Position numbers and translations under genes: made by a program
Assembly: GCA_006384855.1 (NCBI GenBank)
Contig: VCJN01000728.1
Coordinates: 1-64,000 of the forward strand
From: Tetraselmis striata
Lineage: Eukaryota > Chlorophyta > Chlorodendrophyceae > Chlorodendrales > Chlorodendraceae
Direction: 5' to 3'
Length of the DNA: 64,000 nucleotides
Part shown: piece after piece, positions 44,302-56,465 of the stretch
Layout: each line of letters begins with the position of its first letter
Numbering within the stretch: the first letter of the stretch is position 1
The notes under the pieces: generated by a model
Seen by the model: only the letters and a program-made list of their open reading frames with translations
Database searches by the model: none
Told to the model about the DNA's origin: nothing

Positions 44302-45325
44302 GTTATATATTATACGGATGCTGACGGACGGCCGCGACGCATGCAGTCTGGAACCCGCCGGGAGCAATCGTTAACACTAGGCCGCTCCCGAGCGTCCCCA
44401 TGATCGCCATCGTCAGAATCGTCGTCGCCATCCTCTTCGTCGCCCAGGTCAGCGTCGCTACAACCGCTGCCACATACACTCCTCTTCGACGAGTTCCTCC
44501 TCCTCCAGCTCCTTGGTAGACTCGCCTGCCTGCCCGGCCTCGTCGAGGTGGAGAGTCGTGTCCTGGGGCGAGACGGCGGCCAATCATGGCGACGGGCGAT
44601 GTGTGTGGGCGCTGCGCCTTTGTGAAGAGGATCGTGGGAGGAGGGCGTCGGGAATGCCACGAGCTGGAGACGGAAGTTGAGCTGCCTCGCCGATGAAGGC
44701 ACATGGTCTTCAGAGTTAAAAAGTTCAAACTCATCGACCCGGCATGGTGCCATCAGCGCGCCATCCAGCGCGCGCGTCGGGGTGCCCGCCAGTCCGGTGG
44801 GGGAGGCGCGGGGGGGGGGGGGGGGGGGCTGCCGCCGGCGAGCGGCGGGCGTCGTCCGCCTAGTGGAGATTTGCGGTTGGTGCATACACAGTGCAGAACA
44901 TATATGTAAAGCGCTAAATACTATTTCGATTTACGTGTGGCGGACCCCGATTCTCGTCAGCCGCAAGTAGCCCGCAAATATGGCCATATTTGCGGCTGCT
45001 GCGGCCGGGCGCAATTCTCCAGCCGCAAATATCGGCGATTTAGGGTTACGGTTCGGTTTGATAGTACAGTACGGTGCTTTTAGCCATAGCCTTAGCGACA
45101 ACGGCTCGTAATCGCAGCAACGAATCATAATAAGTACCGGTACCCGTACGATTATTTACGGCTGCGGCCGGGTACGAGAGTCCGCCTTAGTACTGCTGCT
45201 TTTACTTTGAGGTGGATGTTTTTCCCGCCCCCGGCCGGGACAAGACTGGCAACACTGAAACCCTTGCAGGGGGATTTATTACTGGCCTTTTTTGTAATTT
45301 ACACCTGTACTGCTACGCTGATAGC
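44302..45325. other. Intergenic spacer
   Basis: Several overlapping minus-strand frames at 44303-44885 include a D/G-rich acidic stretch but no consistent exon structure. The region near 45,000 has repeated GCAAATA units. Confidence 0.4.
45321..45325 (+). repeat. Target duplication ATAGC (left)
   Basis: Identical to 53984-53988 on the other side of the LTR element. Confidence 0.9.
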
Positions 45326-45537
45326 TGTGAGGATATATCCTATACCCTCACTAGCCCTAATCATCATAGCACATTAGGCGCGTAGCGCGCGCCCGTCAGA
45401 TGACGGGCTGCGCCCGCGCCCTGTCGGCCACATCGCGCCGCCTGATATATCAGGCACGGCGCCTGTCGGCCTGTAATCAGATCATACTTGACCACCACCA
45501 TAGTGGAATAGCCACCACCAGCGCACATTCCCTCACA
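45326..45537 (+). repeat. 5' LTR
   Basis: 212 bp, TGTGAGG...CCTCACA. It matches 53772-53983 at every position compared. Confidence 0.97.
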
Positions 45538-45560
45538 TTTGGTGCTTCTACCTACTCGAT
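45538..45560 (+). other. Probable primer-binding region
   Basis: TTTGGTGCTTCTACCTACTC directly follows the LTR. The TGGTGCTTC core would pair with a tRNA ending GAAGCACCA. The same sequence follows the LTR of the gag-only element. Confidence 0.5.
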
Positions 45561-45689
45561 CGCTCCCTCGCGAGCTTTCATCAACCACACCATACGCGCC
45601 TGTAGCGTAGTCACGGCGGCGGGCGCAGGCAATTACCCCGCCGAAGGATCATAACGGGCTTTTCCGGAAGCTACGGCCCTGCCAAGAGG

Positions 45690-45925
45690 CAGCACCATAC
45701 ACCAGAACTTTCTCGACCACTGAGTCGAGCTTATCATAACTCCGCCTTGTCTTGAAGCGGATGCATACAATATATCTTTCACCCTCTGCGCTACCTTTTC
45801 ACTCGGAGCGCTTCACATATAATGCCCGCGCTTGTCGTGTGGCGACTGCGGGTGTCGGCAAATACCCCGCTGAAAAATCATAAGAGGCTTTTCTAGAAGC
45901 CACCCTGCCAAGAGGCAGCACGATA
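45690..45925 (+). other. Leader with repeated hairpin CTGCCAAGAGGCAG
   Basis: The hairpin (5-bp stem, AAGA-type loop) occurs near 45,696 and again near 45,906, each followed by a similar CGAC/GAGTCGA-type block and CATAACTCCG. A related TGCCAAGAGGCA lies in the leader of the gag-only element (about 30,450-30,461). It may be an RNA signal such as packaging, which is inference. Confidence 0.45.
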
Positions 45926-46868
45926 CAGTCGAACCTACTCGACCACCGAGTAGAGTGAAACATAACTCCGTTCTTTCATAAGGCGGAAGCTTACCATACG
46001 CCTACTATATCTTCTGTGCCACATCGGCGCTACTTTCTCGCCCGAAGTTTGGACATTACCGGGACGCTCGTCGCTGCCTGTAGAGCTCGGAGCGTCGTTA
46101 TTCTTTTTCTCAGTGTATGAATCGAATTGAGGTAAGCGGCCTATTAGGTAAGCCACTCCAAACCTAATCCCGCCTCATCCCTCATTGAAGCATATTCACA
46201 ACATAACGACCATACAACATCAATGCAGTATCAAAAATCATAAGCTGTTGCATCGGAAACCATACTGGGTCCACTGAGGCCTGAAACAAAAAATATATTG
46301 AGCCCACAGAGGCCTGAAATCAAAACCATATCCAGCAGGATGAACCCTGGCTGTGTCGACAATATTCTGAACGATATTGCTGCGTCATTGGCAGCTGCGG
46401 ACGAAACGATAATCAGTCGCCCAATGGGGTCGACAACGATGTCTCCTCAATGAATGAGGACAAACCAAAATTCGCAAATGTTGTTAATATTTTAGATGAT
46501 ATGCCACCTCACGATACGAACGAACGAATGCTTGTTGCTGCTATTGTGTTGCATGTTGGGATGAATCCACATGTTATTATGATTTTCCGAGATATCATGA
46601 CTAGGTCATGCTTTGCCTGACCAAAACACAATATGCATGATAATCCAAGCCAAGCTGAGGGTCACTTTGGCAACAAATGTTGCCTACATGAGAGGAAGAG
46701 ATAACATCATAACCTCTCCATGATTACCATAATAACCCAGCTGGTGAGGCACAACCTCGCCGAAACATACAAACATCTTGTCAACATATCTCCGAGCATA
46801 GCCATGAGAGCTATGACTCTGATGCCAATCATAAAAGACAACATGATCCAACCATAAACACTGCCGAC

Positions 46869-48740
46869 ATGTTCCCATCAGGATACCTAACATATTATGA
46901 TATGCTGTGTGAAGACAGCAACCACATTCAAAACATTATCCTGGGTTTTCAGTCCAGTGAATCAAATCATAATATGAATAAACTCAGACAAGCGGGCGGA
47001 CTGGTCCTTCCGCATATGGACTCAGATCTGACACCGTATAAAGATATGGCAGCAAATATTGAACATAACCAAGGCCGGAGTGCCAGCCTTGTGAATAAAC
47101 TGGCTGATTGTATCCCAAAGTGGACAATTACTATAATGACACAGTGTTTCAAATTGAATCAATCTGCGGGGGCAGAAAACTCCCAGCAGCGAACAAAATT
47201 GCAGTTGCAGTACATCGACGGCGTGCTAGCAACTGCTACACCAAAACCAGCCAGTACATCTCTGATACTTTTTCCAGGGGCTTTCATATATCAGATCCCT
47301 GTGCTTAAATACTGTAAAATATTCTTGTTGGCGTGCAAACCAGGATCCAAAACGGAATGTGTCATGAAATACATTAACCAGCTCACGCCTCTCTTTGAGG
47401 TGTGAAAGCTGAGACACAATGAAATCCAACAAAAATTCCAAAGTAACGCCAACATATTTCCTGCAATACCATATCCCAGAAAACAGTTTACAAATCAATC
47501 GATGGGTTTGCCATCAACATTCTGCAATTCATACTATGATAACTCAATCGACACATGAACAACTTGTGGTAAACCCACAAGATGTAGGGAAAGCACCGAT
47601 GGACATTGATCCGGTGCTACAACATAGCCCCTACGCAGGACAATCTGACAATAGGGCGGACAAGCGCCCACCATATCCTCCAATTGGAGAGACCAAACAT
47701 AAGTCACGCAGGCATGAGGATCCACTCCATGTGAGTGGCCAACCTGAACATATCCCAACATATGCTGCCTTAACACGACAACAACCATATCTGCACTTGA
47801 AACTGACCCGGTTGGTGGGGCAGGAAAAGTTGCATGCTAACCATTATAATACTCTGTTCTTGACTGAAATTCCTACAGTTCATAGACAGAGTGGGACCCA
47901 CCGTAACGGCACATGTCTATGACTACATGTCAGAAACATATGTGCTTGATTCCATCAACAAACAGTCCCAATACTATACAACAATAGAAACCATGTTTGC
48001 CCAGAAGCGAGGTATACATGGTACTGCCTTTGGTGATTTTCATCAATTGGCAAAGAACATGATATGTCATATGCAAAGTAAAAACTGTACTCATGACCCT
48101 CAACATATTTCAGGCATAATGGAATTTGCCTGCAAATTATATCATACAAATATTGTAATACTCTGGCCACATGTTTCCGTTGGGTGCTGCAGTTGAGTGG
48201 GTACAATGGTGCTCATCCCAGCACCCCAAAATATATCAAGCATTACTTGAACGGAAAATTCCGCAAGAGTGCAAATCTTAATATCGAGTTTCAAAGGCAA
48301 CTCGAAATCTATATTACAGGCCAGTAAACATTCACCATACAGACCATACAATAGGTCATTGAAATCATAAATTCATGAAATCGACACATGCCGTAAGGCT
48401 TATGATAACCTGAGTAGGCACCTAGGCTTGTAGCCAGGACCCTCAGTGCAACTGTTGACCACAACAGTAATGTCAGACATGCTATCAAAGCATGATGGTG
48501 GTGGTGGCCGTGGTGATCGGGGAGGCCGCAGTGGAGGCCGTGGCGGCCGCTCTGGAGGAAGAGGCGGCGGCAGATATGCTGACCGCGGCCGGGGCGGTCA
48601 AGGTGGAGAACACCCATGAGCCACCATATCTACAATCATCCACTAAAATAGTGGAAAACAATCTCGTCCGCAACGCTCCACAGAAGAGCATATCTGCTGA
48701 GGCACCGACCCAGCAAACTGCAAACAAATCTGCAGTATAA
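46869..48740 (+). other. Gag region of the Ty3-type element (fossil)
   Basis: Homologous to the 734-aa gag of the element at 26.8-31.7 kb over the capsid-like part (LRQAGGLVLPHMDSDLTPYK, YCKIFLLACKPGSK). It ends in a Gly/Arg-rich stretch. Broken. Confidence 0.85.
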
Positions 48741-49634
48741 TAGAAAACATTGGCATCTAGCATCCCAACTAGGTTGAACATGTAATTACCTTTGCTATGT
48801 ATTGTGCCAATGCATGTCTCCTACTGTATGATTAAATGTTGCCATAGAGTGCATAAGCTCACCGTAGTAATGCACTGAATTGGCAGCAGCTTTGATTCGC
48901 GGTGATGTGGATTGTGGCCCTTCAGTTTATCTGTGCCAGGGGACGCTCTGGAGTGATCCTGAACGTGAGCCTGCTCCTGTCGCTTGCGGCAGGTTCACCA
49001 ACAATCAGAGTTCATTAAAGTCGGCCGACGAACACATCTCTCTGATCATATCGCTGTAATAGCTGAACTATACACCACTGTATGATTGAGTATTAATGGG
49101 CAAAACACCAAAACAAGCCCTTACAGAGGATGTGGGACCACTGCGTAGAAAACGTAGGGTCGATGACACTCAGGATACACCTGTTGTGCATCATGTACCG
49201 GAGACACAAAAGCGCAGAAGACGCAAACACAATAAACATCACTTTGCCACTGGTCAAAAAGGCAGCTCTTCTCAAGCGCCAGAAATGGAACCAGTTGAGC
49301 AATTAATATATCAGCAGAAGCCACCAACCACGGTGGATAATGCTGCACAAACGGAAACCCTCAACATCCGGGATATGCAGACTCAAGTTGATGAGCTCAT
49401 ATCTGACTATAATAACAGTATGACCAGGACAATGACACCTAGGTCTGATCATAACGATGCAACGGCAACAATAACAGCAGTCACAATACCCCAACATGAT
49501 ACCTACCCATCATTCAATCAGAATGCTTGGGAGGAATTGAACATGATATGGGGGGCCGTTCACCCTTGATGGGGCGGCAACTGCTGAAACCACAAAGGTA
49601 ATGAATACCTATTGTTCCCCAACTAATTCTTTCT

Positions 49635-52600
49635 TTGATGCTGACATCATTAACCATTATATGTGGCTGTACCCACCGTTTGAGAAAATCTGATATTATT
49701 GCCGGCTTCGAAAGGAAGCGCAGGCAGAACCCATACAATATCTCTGCAGTAATTGCAGTGCCCAAATGGGAAAACAATAAAAAAGTTCAGCATATTCTGA
49801 ACACATACCGTAAAATCCACCATTATCTAAAGGGTGCATACTTGTATGACATCCCTGATCCCAAAAACAATAAAGAGCGGATACCAATGGGTCCGACTCC
49901 ATTTTCAGTCGATGTATACTTGGCTGATCATACTGTGGAGGATGGAGTGCGTGACAAAGCGCACAGCATAACAACACAATATCAAATCCCCACAGCAAAT
50001 TTTACCTCTCAGGCTGTTGAAACAGATCTGTTGAAGGCAAAGGCTAAATCAAAGCCAATAATGATACCCTGTCGGATCAAGTTGAAATACTGATTGACAG
50101 TTCTGCCCAGCGAGAATTTATCTCGTGGGATATTGTATAAAAATATGACCTGCCGGTGAAATTGCTGAATCAAGCAATAAAAAAACAACTGGCCGATGGC
50201 ACAACATATAAGATCTCTCGACATTATGTAACATTAACGCTTCATTTTGAGGCTGGTTATACCATAGAGGCTAATTTTATTTGCCTCCCCAGTAACAATA
50301 ACTGGGATGTCATATTAGGCATTCCATGGCTCAGAAAAAATAACCCAGATATTCACTGGGATGATGGAACTAAACACGAGAGACAAACAGATGCTACACT
50401 GTTTGGCTGTGAGATCCAACCCAGACCAGCAGTAGTCAGCATACTGTCGGCAAATCAGATGGCTAAGCTGCTACACATCTCTGCTGAACCAATCAAAAAT
50501 GCAGAGGCGGCATCATTCTTTATAGCCACTCTGAAAGAAGACTTTATTGCTACCCAGACATCACAAACAAAAACAGATGATCTGCAGGTACACACTGATT
50601 TTGGTCAACAATATGATGAAAAAATATTGAACATTATAAAACAATATGGTCACGATAAGAATACCTTAACAGACCTGCCACCGAGCAGAGGAAAATATGA
50701 TCACAATATACCTACTATACCTGATGATAACCCGCCGAAAGGTCACATTTATAAAATGTCTCCTGCGGAGCTAACTAAGCTGAAAAAACAGCTAACACAG
50801 TACCTAGAGAAAAACTGGATCATACCCAGTAACTCACCATTTGCAGCTCTAGTGCTGCTTGCCAGTTAATCTGATGGCACTCTCCGGATGTGCATTGACT
50901 ATATATCGCTGAACAAAATAACACTGGGTACACAATATCCTTTGCCCAGAATTGATACTATATTGGACCGTATTGCCAAAGCATACCACCAGATCCGTGT
51001 GAAGGAGGAAGATGTCTATAAGACACCCTTCATCACTCAGTTGGGTCAATTTGAGATGAGAGTCCTGCCATTTGGCCTGAAAACAGCGCCAGGCGGATCC
51101 CAATAATATCATATGTTAACGCAGTTTGCAACGGGACTGCTGATGACTTACATCAGGATGCAAATATCCTTGATGGTAACTTGACGATATTATCATATTC
51201 AGTGACACTCCGGAGCAACATATTGATCATATTGATCAGGTACTTGCGAGATTGCGCAAACACCATATGTACCTGAACCCCAAAATCACAATGGGGCAAA
51301 AACAAATAATATACTTGGGTCACCGTATAACGGAAAAGGGTAAATTCCCTGACCTTGATACAATAAAAGCAGTCTCAGAATGACCGGTTCCAAAATCTGT
51401 CACAGATGTGAGAGCCTGTTTCGGCTTTGTGGATATTATCGATCATTTATTGATGACTTTGCTGGCATAGCAAAGCCACTATTTGATCTGACAAAAATTA
51501 TATATTTCCGGCCTGGACTGACACCCACCAACATCCTTTTGATCGCCTAAAATATAAAATGACACACGCCCCGATTCTAATGAATCCCATCACTGGCCCG
51601 GACGCAGAGTTCGTGGTCACAGCTGATGCCAGCAAATATGCTGTGGGGGCGGTGCTCATGCAAAAAGACCCCAATGCCGGACGGCTGCGTTCCAGTAGCT
51701 TACCTGGCAAAGGTCTTGAGGGGTGCGCAACTGCGCTATTCCACTTATCATACTGAATTTCTGGGAGTAGTGATTACTCTCCAGCATTGGCGACATTAAT
51801 TGGAAGGGTGTAAACATTTCACCATAATCACTGACCATACCACCCTCCGTCATCTGCCAACGCAAGAAAAGCTCAGCAGAAAACATGCTGGCTGGTCCCA
51901 AATCATATCATCATAGAAGGACAATATGAATATTGTCTATAGAAAGGGATCTCAAAATACGGCAGACGCACTGAGCATGCGACCAGATCTAAAAGATCTG
52001 AAGGCATCATTGGATGCATACCATATACAGACCTTTGAGAAGGATCTGGAGCACATCACTGAATGGCTCAACCTTACCACTGTCTTGATACAGTTGAAAC
52101 ACAATTCCTCAACATTATCAAATTAAAATATATGCAGGACCCAAAATTGACCAGGGAAAAGCTATCCCCTGGAGTACGATATGATCACCATAATGAACTG
52201 TACATGATAGCTGATAAAATATATATTCCTGCAGATGATGAACTCAAAAAGAGCATCATCAAAGAACACCATAATTACCATAATGATCTGAACCATATCA
52301 TCAAAGAACACCATAATTACCATACTGATCTGAACCATATCATCAAAGAACATCATGATACTAAGACGGCTGGCCATAACGTTATTCTCAAAACTGAGAA
52401 ATTGATCAAAAGAAAATTTGGCTGGCCGCACATGCACCAAAACATAAAAACATATATCCAAAACTGTAAAGTCTGTAAGCTGACAAAACAGCACACACAG
52501 GCTTGAGCAGCGGCTTTATAGCCACTGCCAATACCAACTGTACCATGGGAATATTTCAGTCTTGACTTTATCACAAATTTACCATCAGTGGATGGTTATG

Positions 52601-53434
52601 ACTGTATTGCCACTTTTGTGGACTTGTTCACAAAGCATGCTCACTTTGTACCCTGCCAGAAAGCCATCACGGCTCCTGAACTGGCACAATTATACATCAA
52701 AAACATATACAGACTCCACGGTCTCAGCACCTGCATGGTTGGAGACCGGGACACAAAATATAAATCATCATATTTCCAAGAACTGTTCAAACAGCTTGGT
52801 ATAACTTTAAACCTCAGTACTGCTTATCATCCGCAGACTGATGGACAGACTGAAATATTGAACAAAATAATAGAGCAGTTGCTACGAGCTTTCTGCTACA
52901 ATAACCAGCAGGACTGGGTGAACTACCTGTCACTCGCTGAGTTCAATTACAATAACACAGAATTGTCAACAACAAAGTTTACTCCACTCCAGGCAATATA
53001 TGGCTTCCATCCTCGGTTGCCAATAAATATTGTAAACCCCAAAACTGGAGTGGGAGAGACTACCATAGACATTCTGTCGAAAATACAGGATATACACAAT
53101 CTGGTGCATGAAAATATTATAATTGCCAAAGAATATTAAAGGCATTACCATGATAAAAACAATAAGCAGCCGATCACATTTCGAATCGGTGATAAAATAA
53201 TGATGATATGATATGATATGATACGATATGATGTGACATGATATGATTATAAGCGGACAAACATGTCCTAAACTCAAACAACGATATGTAGGACCATATG
53301 AGGCCATCGAGCAGGTGAGTCCTCAGGCCTGCAAAATACAACTACAGCTGCTGGCGCGACATCTTTGCGCTTTCACTATGGAAACTGCCAATATTCACAC
53401 AGACACTCTACACAGGCGCAATGCGTCATTGTGA
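49635..53434 (+). other. Pol region of the Ty3-type element (fossil)
   Basis: Recognisable parts in order are aspartic-protease-like and reverse transcriptase (YPLPRIDTILDRI, LPFGLKTAPGG), RNase H (FVVTADASKYAVGAVL), integrase zinc-binding region (GHNVILKTEKLIKRKFGWPH, CKVCKL), integrase core (CIATFVDLFTKHAHFVPCQK, STAYHPQTDGQTEILNKIIE) and a chromodomain-proximal tail (KQRYVGPYEAIEQVSP). Broken. Confidence 0.9.
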
Positions 53435-53759
53435 TTAATCATACCGTTTTCTGTGGCGGAAAACTGACACAACGCCTGACTATAAATTCTCGCGGACGCC
53501 GCAGACTGTAAGTTGGCACTATATCCCAGACTATATATGCAAAGGGCAAAACCTTGCTGTTTAAAGTAAGGTCTCACAATCTCCTGGCAACCGGAGATGA
53601 TTGGATGCCCTATGAAACGATGCGGTATTCACCGCCTATGCAGCATTTTATGCTGACTGAACGTTTCAAACATATCTCGACCTCGCCAGCATACATTGCT
53701 GCCAAGGCGAGCCACCCGCAAAGGTTTCCACAGTGAATCCGATGACTCAGATTCATCAG

Positions 53760-53771
53760 AGCGGGGTGGAA
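53760..53771 (+). other. Polypurine tract
   Basis: The purine stretch AGCGGGGTGGAA (one T) ends directly at the 3' LTR, as required for plus-strand priming in this family. Confidence 0.7.
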
Positions 53772-53983
53772 TGTGAGGATATATCCTATACCCTCACTAG
53801 CCCTAATCATCATAGCACATTAGGCGCGTAGCGCGCGCCCGTCAGATGACGGGCTGCGCCCGCGCCCTGTCGGCCACATCGCGCCGCCTGATATATCAGG
53901 CACGGCGCCTGTCGGCCTGTAATCAGATCATACTTGACCACCACCATAGTGGAATAGCCACCACCAGCGCACATTCCCTCACA
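53772..53983 (+). repeat. 3' LTR
   Basis: 212 bp, identical by eye to the 5' LTR. Followed by ATAGC (53984-53988). Confidence 0.97.
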
Positions 53984-53988
53984 ATAGC

Positions 53989-54480
53989 TCTGGCGGCTGG
54001 ATGAGTACAGGTACCTTTCGCGGATGTGGCGAACGAACGTGATTGTTCACGTTATATCGTTCGGACATTAGGCGAGTGAGTACAGGTACCCCGCCGGGAT
54101 AGCCGTACGTACGGGTATCTCGATTATCGTAACTTACGCTGGTCTCGACGACCCGCGCGGTATATTACGGTGACGGAGTAGTGTACAGGCGGTACCTGCG
54201 AGGTCATATTTTCACATCGTCGTCGGGCACAAGCCGCCAGACTGCCGCCGAGGAGCTAGTCGCATTCGAATCCTTTTCAAAAATATAATTAAATGAGCTA
54301 GCAGCGGAGGGCTTCGTTTCAAAAATAGCTTCGTTGATCACAGATAGTGCACGGAAAGTACCGGTACCGGTGGCGACCTGCGCTGGGAAAGGAAAACGCT
54401 TACTGTACATACAAACTCCTGGTAGTAGTAAATCCGTCCAAGGAGCGTTATGGAGCGGTGAACCGGTCGGCGATTTTGAC
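53989..54480. other. Spacer upstream of the kinase
   Basis: No gene. Contains GGTACC-rich palindromes. The LTR element ends about 620 bp before the kinase start. Confidence 0.5.
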
Positions 54481-54493
54481 TATATATATAAAG
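54481..54493 (+). promoter_or_regulatory. TATA box of the kinase gene
   Basis: TATATATATAAAG lies 112 bp before the chosen ATG at 54605, a plausible core promoter with a 5' leader of about 80 nt. Confidence 0.65.
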
Positions 54494-54604
54494 TCGCTGA
54501 CAGTCGAGCGCCCATTCCAGAACGACTCAGCCCCCAGAAACATCTGCCCTGCAACTGCTCATCACAGCGCGTCGAGTTGTGCAGACTATTGCAGAGGCTA
54601 CATT

Positions 54605-55612
54605 ATGGGCCCAGCTGCTCACATACCTGAGGTCATGCAACGGGTCTTTCGCAACCGCTCCTCGTCAAGCCTGGATGACTACGATATGTCGTCTTGCGCC
54701 TCAACAAGCGGTGCATCTCGCACGCACAGCACTCGTCTCCCCGTACAGCACTCCGTCTTCAGCAAACTGTTTGGCGGGCGCACCTCGCCAGCAGCCGTGC
54801 AAAGCGGATCTTTCCACAGCCGATACGAGCTTGGCCGCGTCCTTGGCTCCGGCTCCTTTGCGGTTGCGCGTATTGCCATCGACCGCGCAACAGGCAAGGA
54901 GTGGGCTTGCAAGATTGTGACAGAGACGGCCGACCGCAACCTTCAGCTTGAGGAAGTCAATATCCTGCGGCAGCTGGACCACCCCAACCTGCTAAAGTAC
55001 CGCGAGCATTTCGAAGAACCTGATCATCTGTACATAATTTCCGAGCTATTGAGTGGCGCCAGCCTTCTGCCGGCCATACTTGAGCGCGGTTGCTACCCGG
55101 AGGACGACGCCAGGGAAGTGATGCGCCAGCTGCTAAGCGCGCTCGCATATCTCGACAGCAAGGGCATCGCGCATAGAGACATTACTTTGGAGAACATCAT
55201 GCTGGTTTCCGAAGCGAGTCATACCAGGATTAAGATCATCGACTTTGGGCTGTCTGCCCAGCTTTCTTCGTCCAGACCCGCGTTTCGTGAAAGTTCTGGC
55301 ACTCCTCAGTACCTCGCGCCGGAAGTTGTGAAAGTTATCCCTTACGGCCCAAAATGTGACGTCTGGGCGGCTGGTTTGGTGCTCTTCGTGCTACTGTCTG
55401 GCGACTACCCATACACATCCAGCACGGCGGCGAAGCTTATTGCACGCACCAGACGGCTGAAATACGTCAAGTTCAAGGACCCCGTTTGGGAAATAACCTC
55501 GGAGTCCGCGAGAGACATGGTGCGGGCACTGCTGACCGTCGAACCGGCCGAGCGACCAGCTGCTAGTGCGGCGTTGACACACAGATGGATGTTCGACGTG
55601 GGCAGATTCTGA
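54605..55612 (+). CDS. Serine/threonine protein kinase, CAMK-like, intronless
   Basis: A single 335-residue frame from ATG 54605, the first ATG of the open stretch and downstream of a TATA box. The protein kinase domain spans residues about 74-331: glycine loop GSGSFAVA (81-88), ATP-binding Lys103, alphaC Glu116/117, HRD 190-192, Asn197, DFG 213-215, APE 238-240 and DVWAAGLVLFVLLSGDYPY. Overall it resembles calcium/calmodulin-dependent and Chk-type kinases. The catalytic-loop lysine of HRDxK is threonine here (HRDITLEN), which may lower activity or alter specificity. The first 70 residues are Ser-rich and could be regulatory. There is no C-terminal calmodulin-binding tail. The absence of introns contrasts with most neighbours and could reflect a retroposed origin. 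Confidence 0.94.
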   Translation: MGPAAHIPEVMQRVFRNRSSSSLDDYDMSSCASTSGASRTHSTRLPVQHSVFSKLFGGRTSPAAVQSGSFHSRYELGRVLGSGSFAVARIAIDRATGKEWACKIVTETADRNLQLEEVNILRQLDHPNLLKYREHFEEPDHLYIISELLSGASLLPAILERGCYPEDDAREVMRQLLSALAYLDSKGIAHRDITLENIMLVSEASHTRIKIIDFGLSAQLSSSRPAFRESSGTPQYLAPEVVKVIPYGPKCDVWAAGLVLFVLLSGDYPYTSSTAAKLIARTRRLKYVKFKDPVWEITSESARDMVRALLTVEPAERPAASAALTHRWMFDVGRF

Positions 55613-56378
55613 TGGGTGTATATAGAGTTTTTACTGAGCGGTGCACCACCTGGATGCGACTTCATGCCAAACTGCTGTCGACAGCTGCAGCTGGAGAAGT
55701 AGCAGCCGAGGTCGACGAGCTGGCTGGATGAAAGTACTGGCAGCCGACTGCTGTAACTGAAATAGTATCACTATCAAATAGACTACACATCCTATAAGTA
55801 GTACAATGAGAGAACTAGCGGAGTTATCGATTTAAAAAGAAACTCTTGAAACTCAGAATCCGTGCGCAGACACACTCATCCGCCATTAGCACTGGCCGGC
55901 TGTCACAATTACTGACGGGATGCCAGTTGAATCCTACAGAATGCACGCACACCACAGCATTGCCGACTGCAGCAACACTTCGAAGGGCAGGTTGCAGCGC
56001 AGGATACAAATTATGAGATGATGGCCAAACGTGTCCACATCTTCAGCCTTGCACGCTGCGGGATATGATTGCACCTGTATCATTGCTGGCTTGCTGCAAC
56101 TTCGCTGCAATACAGGGGCTCTGACCATAGGACCATTATGCATATTGTGATCAGGCAGGGTCGAGCTAGTGTTCTTCACTGCAGGTTTGCTACTTCTGAT
56201 CCCCGTTCAGATGCATCGCGGGACTAAATGAGCATATACATTCAATTTGAATTTCACTTACAATGGCCCACGAGAAAGGCCCTGGCACCGATGCACCACT
56301 GCATTTGCTGCTTGAAAATACGTCCATACAATAATCTAGCTGCAAATGGGACGCGTGTCATTCAACTTCTATAGTATG

Positions 56379-56433
<55 letters not shown>

Positions 56434-56465
56434 CTTGGTTCTTGCTGCCATCTGTTGCTGCGCAA
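55613..56465. other. Spacer between convergent genes
   Basis: 3' flanks of the kinase (+) and the aminotransferase (-). No gene seen. Confidence 0.55.
56381..56431 (+). repeat. (AC)n microsatellite
   Basis: About 25 AC units, 35 bp beyond the aminotransferase stop codon. Confidence 0.95.

Larger units (their letters stand above)
45326..53983 (+). mobile_element. Ty3-type LTR retrotransposon, broken
   Basis: An 8.66-kb fossil with 212-bp LTRs that look identical, TG...CA ends and a 5-bp target duplication (ATAGC), so the insertion is recent. Parts in order are the LTR, a primer-binding region, a leader with repeated hairpin motifs, a remnant of the accessory frame, gag (about 46.9-48.7 kb), protease/reverse transcriptase/RNase H (about 49.6-52.0 kb), integrase (about 52.1-53.4 kb), a polypurine tract and the LTR. 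The RT-before-integrase order and YPLPRID, HPQTDGQTE-type motifs assign it to Ty3/Gypsy. The coding part is interrupted in many places (of the order of ten or more), so it cannot be autonomous. It is AT-rich relative to host exons. Confidence 0.9.

Noticed and set aside
44303-44885. Overlapping minus-strand frames as a host gene
   Set aside because: Two frames are open over the same bases, with no motif or consistent splice structure.
52250-52350. CRISPR-like short repeats
   Set aside because: Three adjacent units of about 42 bp are in-frame tandem repeats inside the integrase region, with no spacers.
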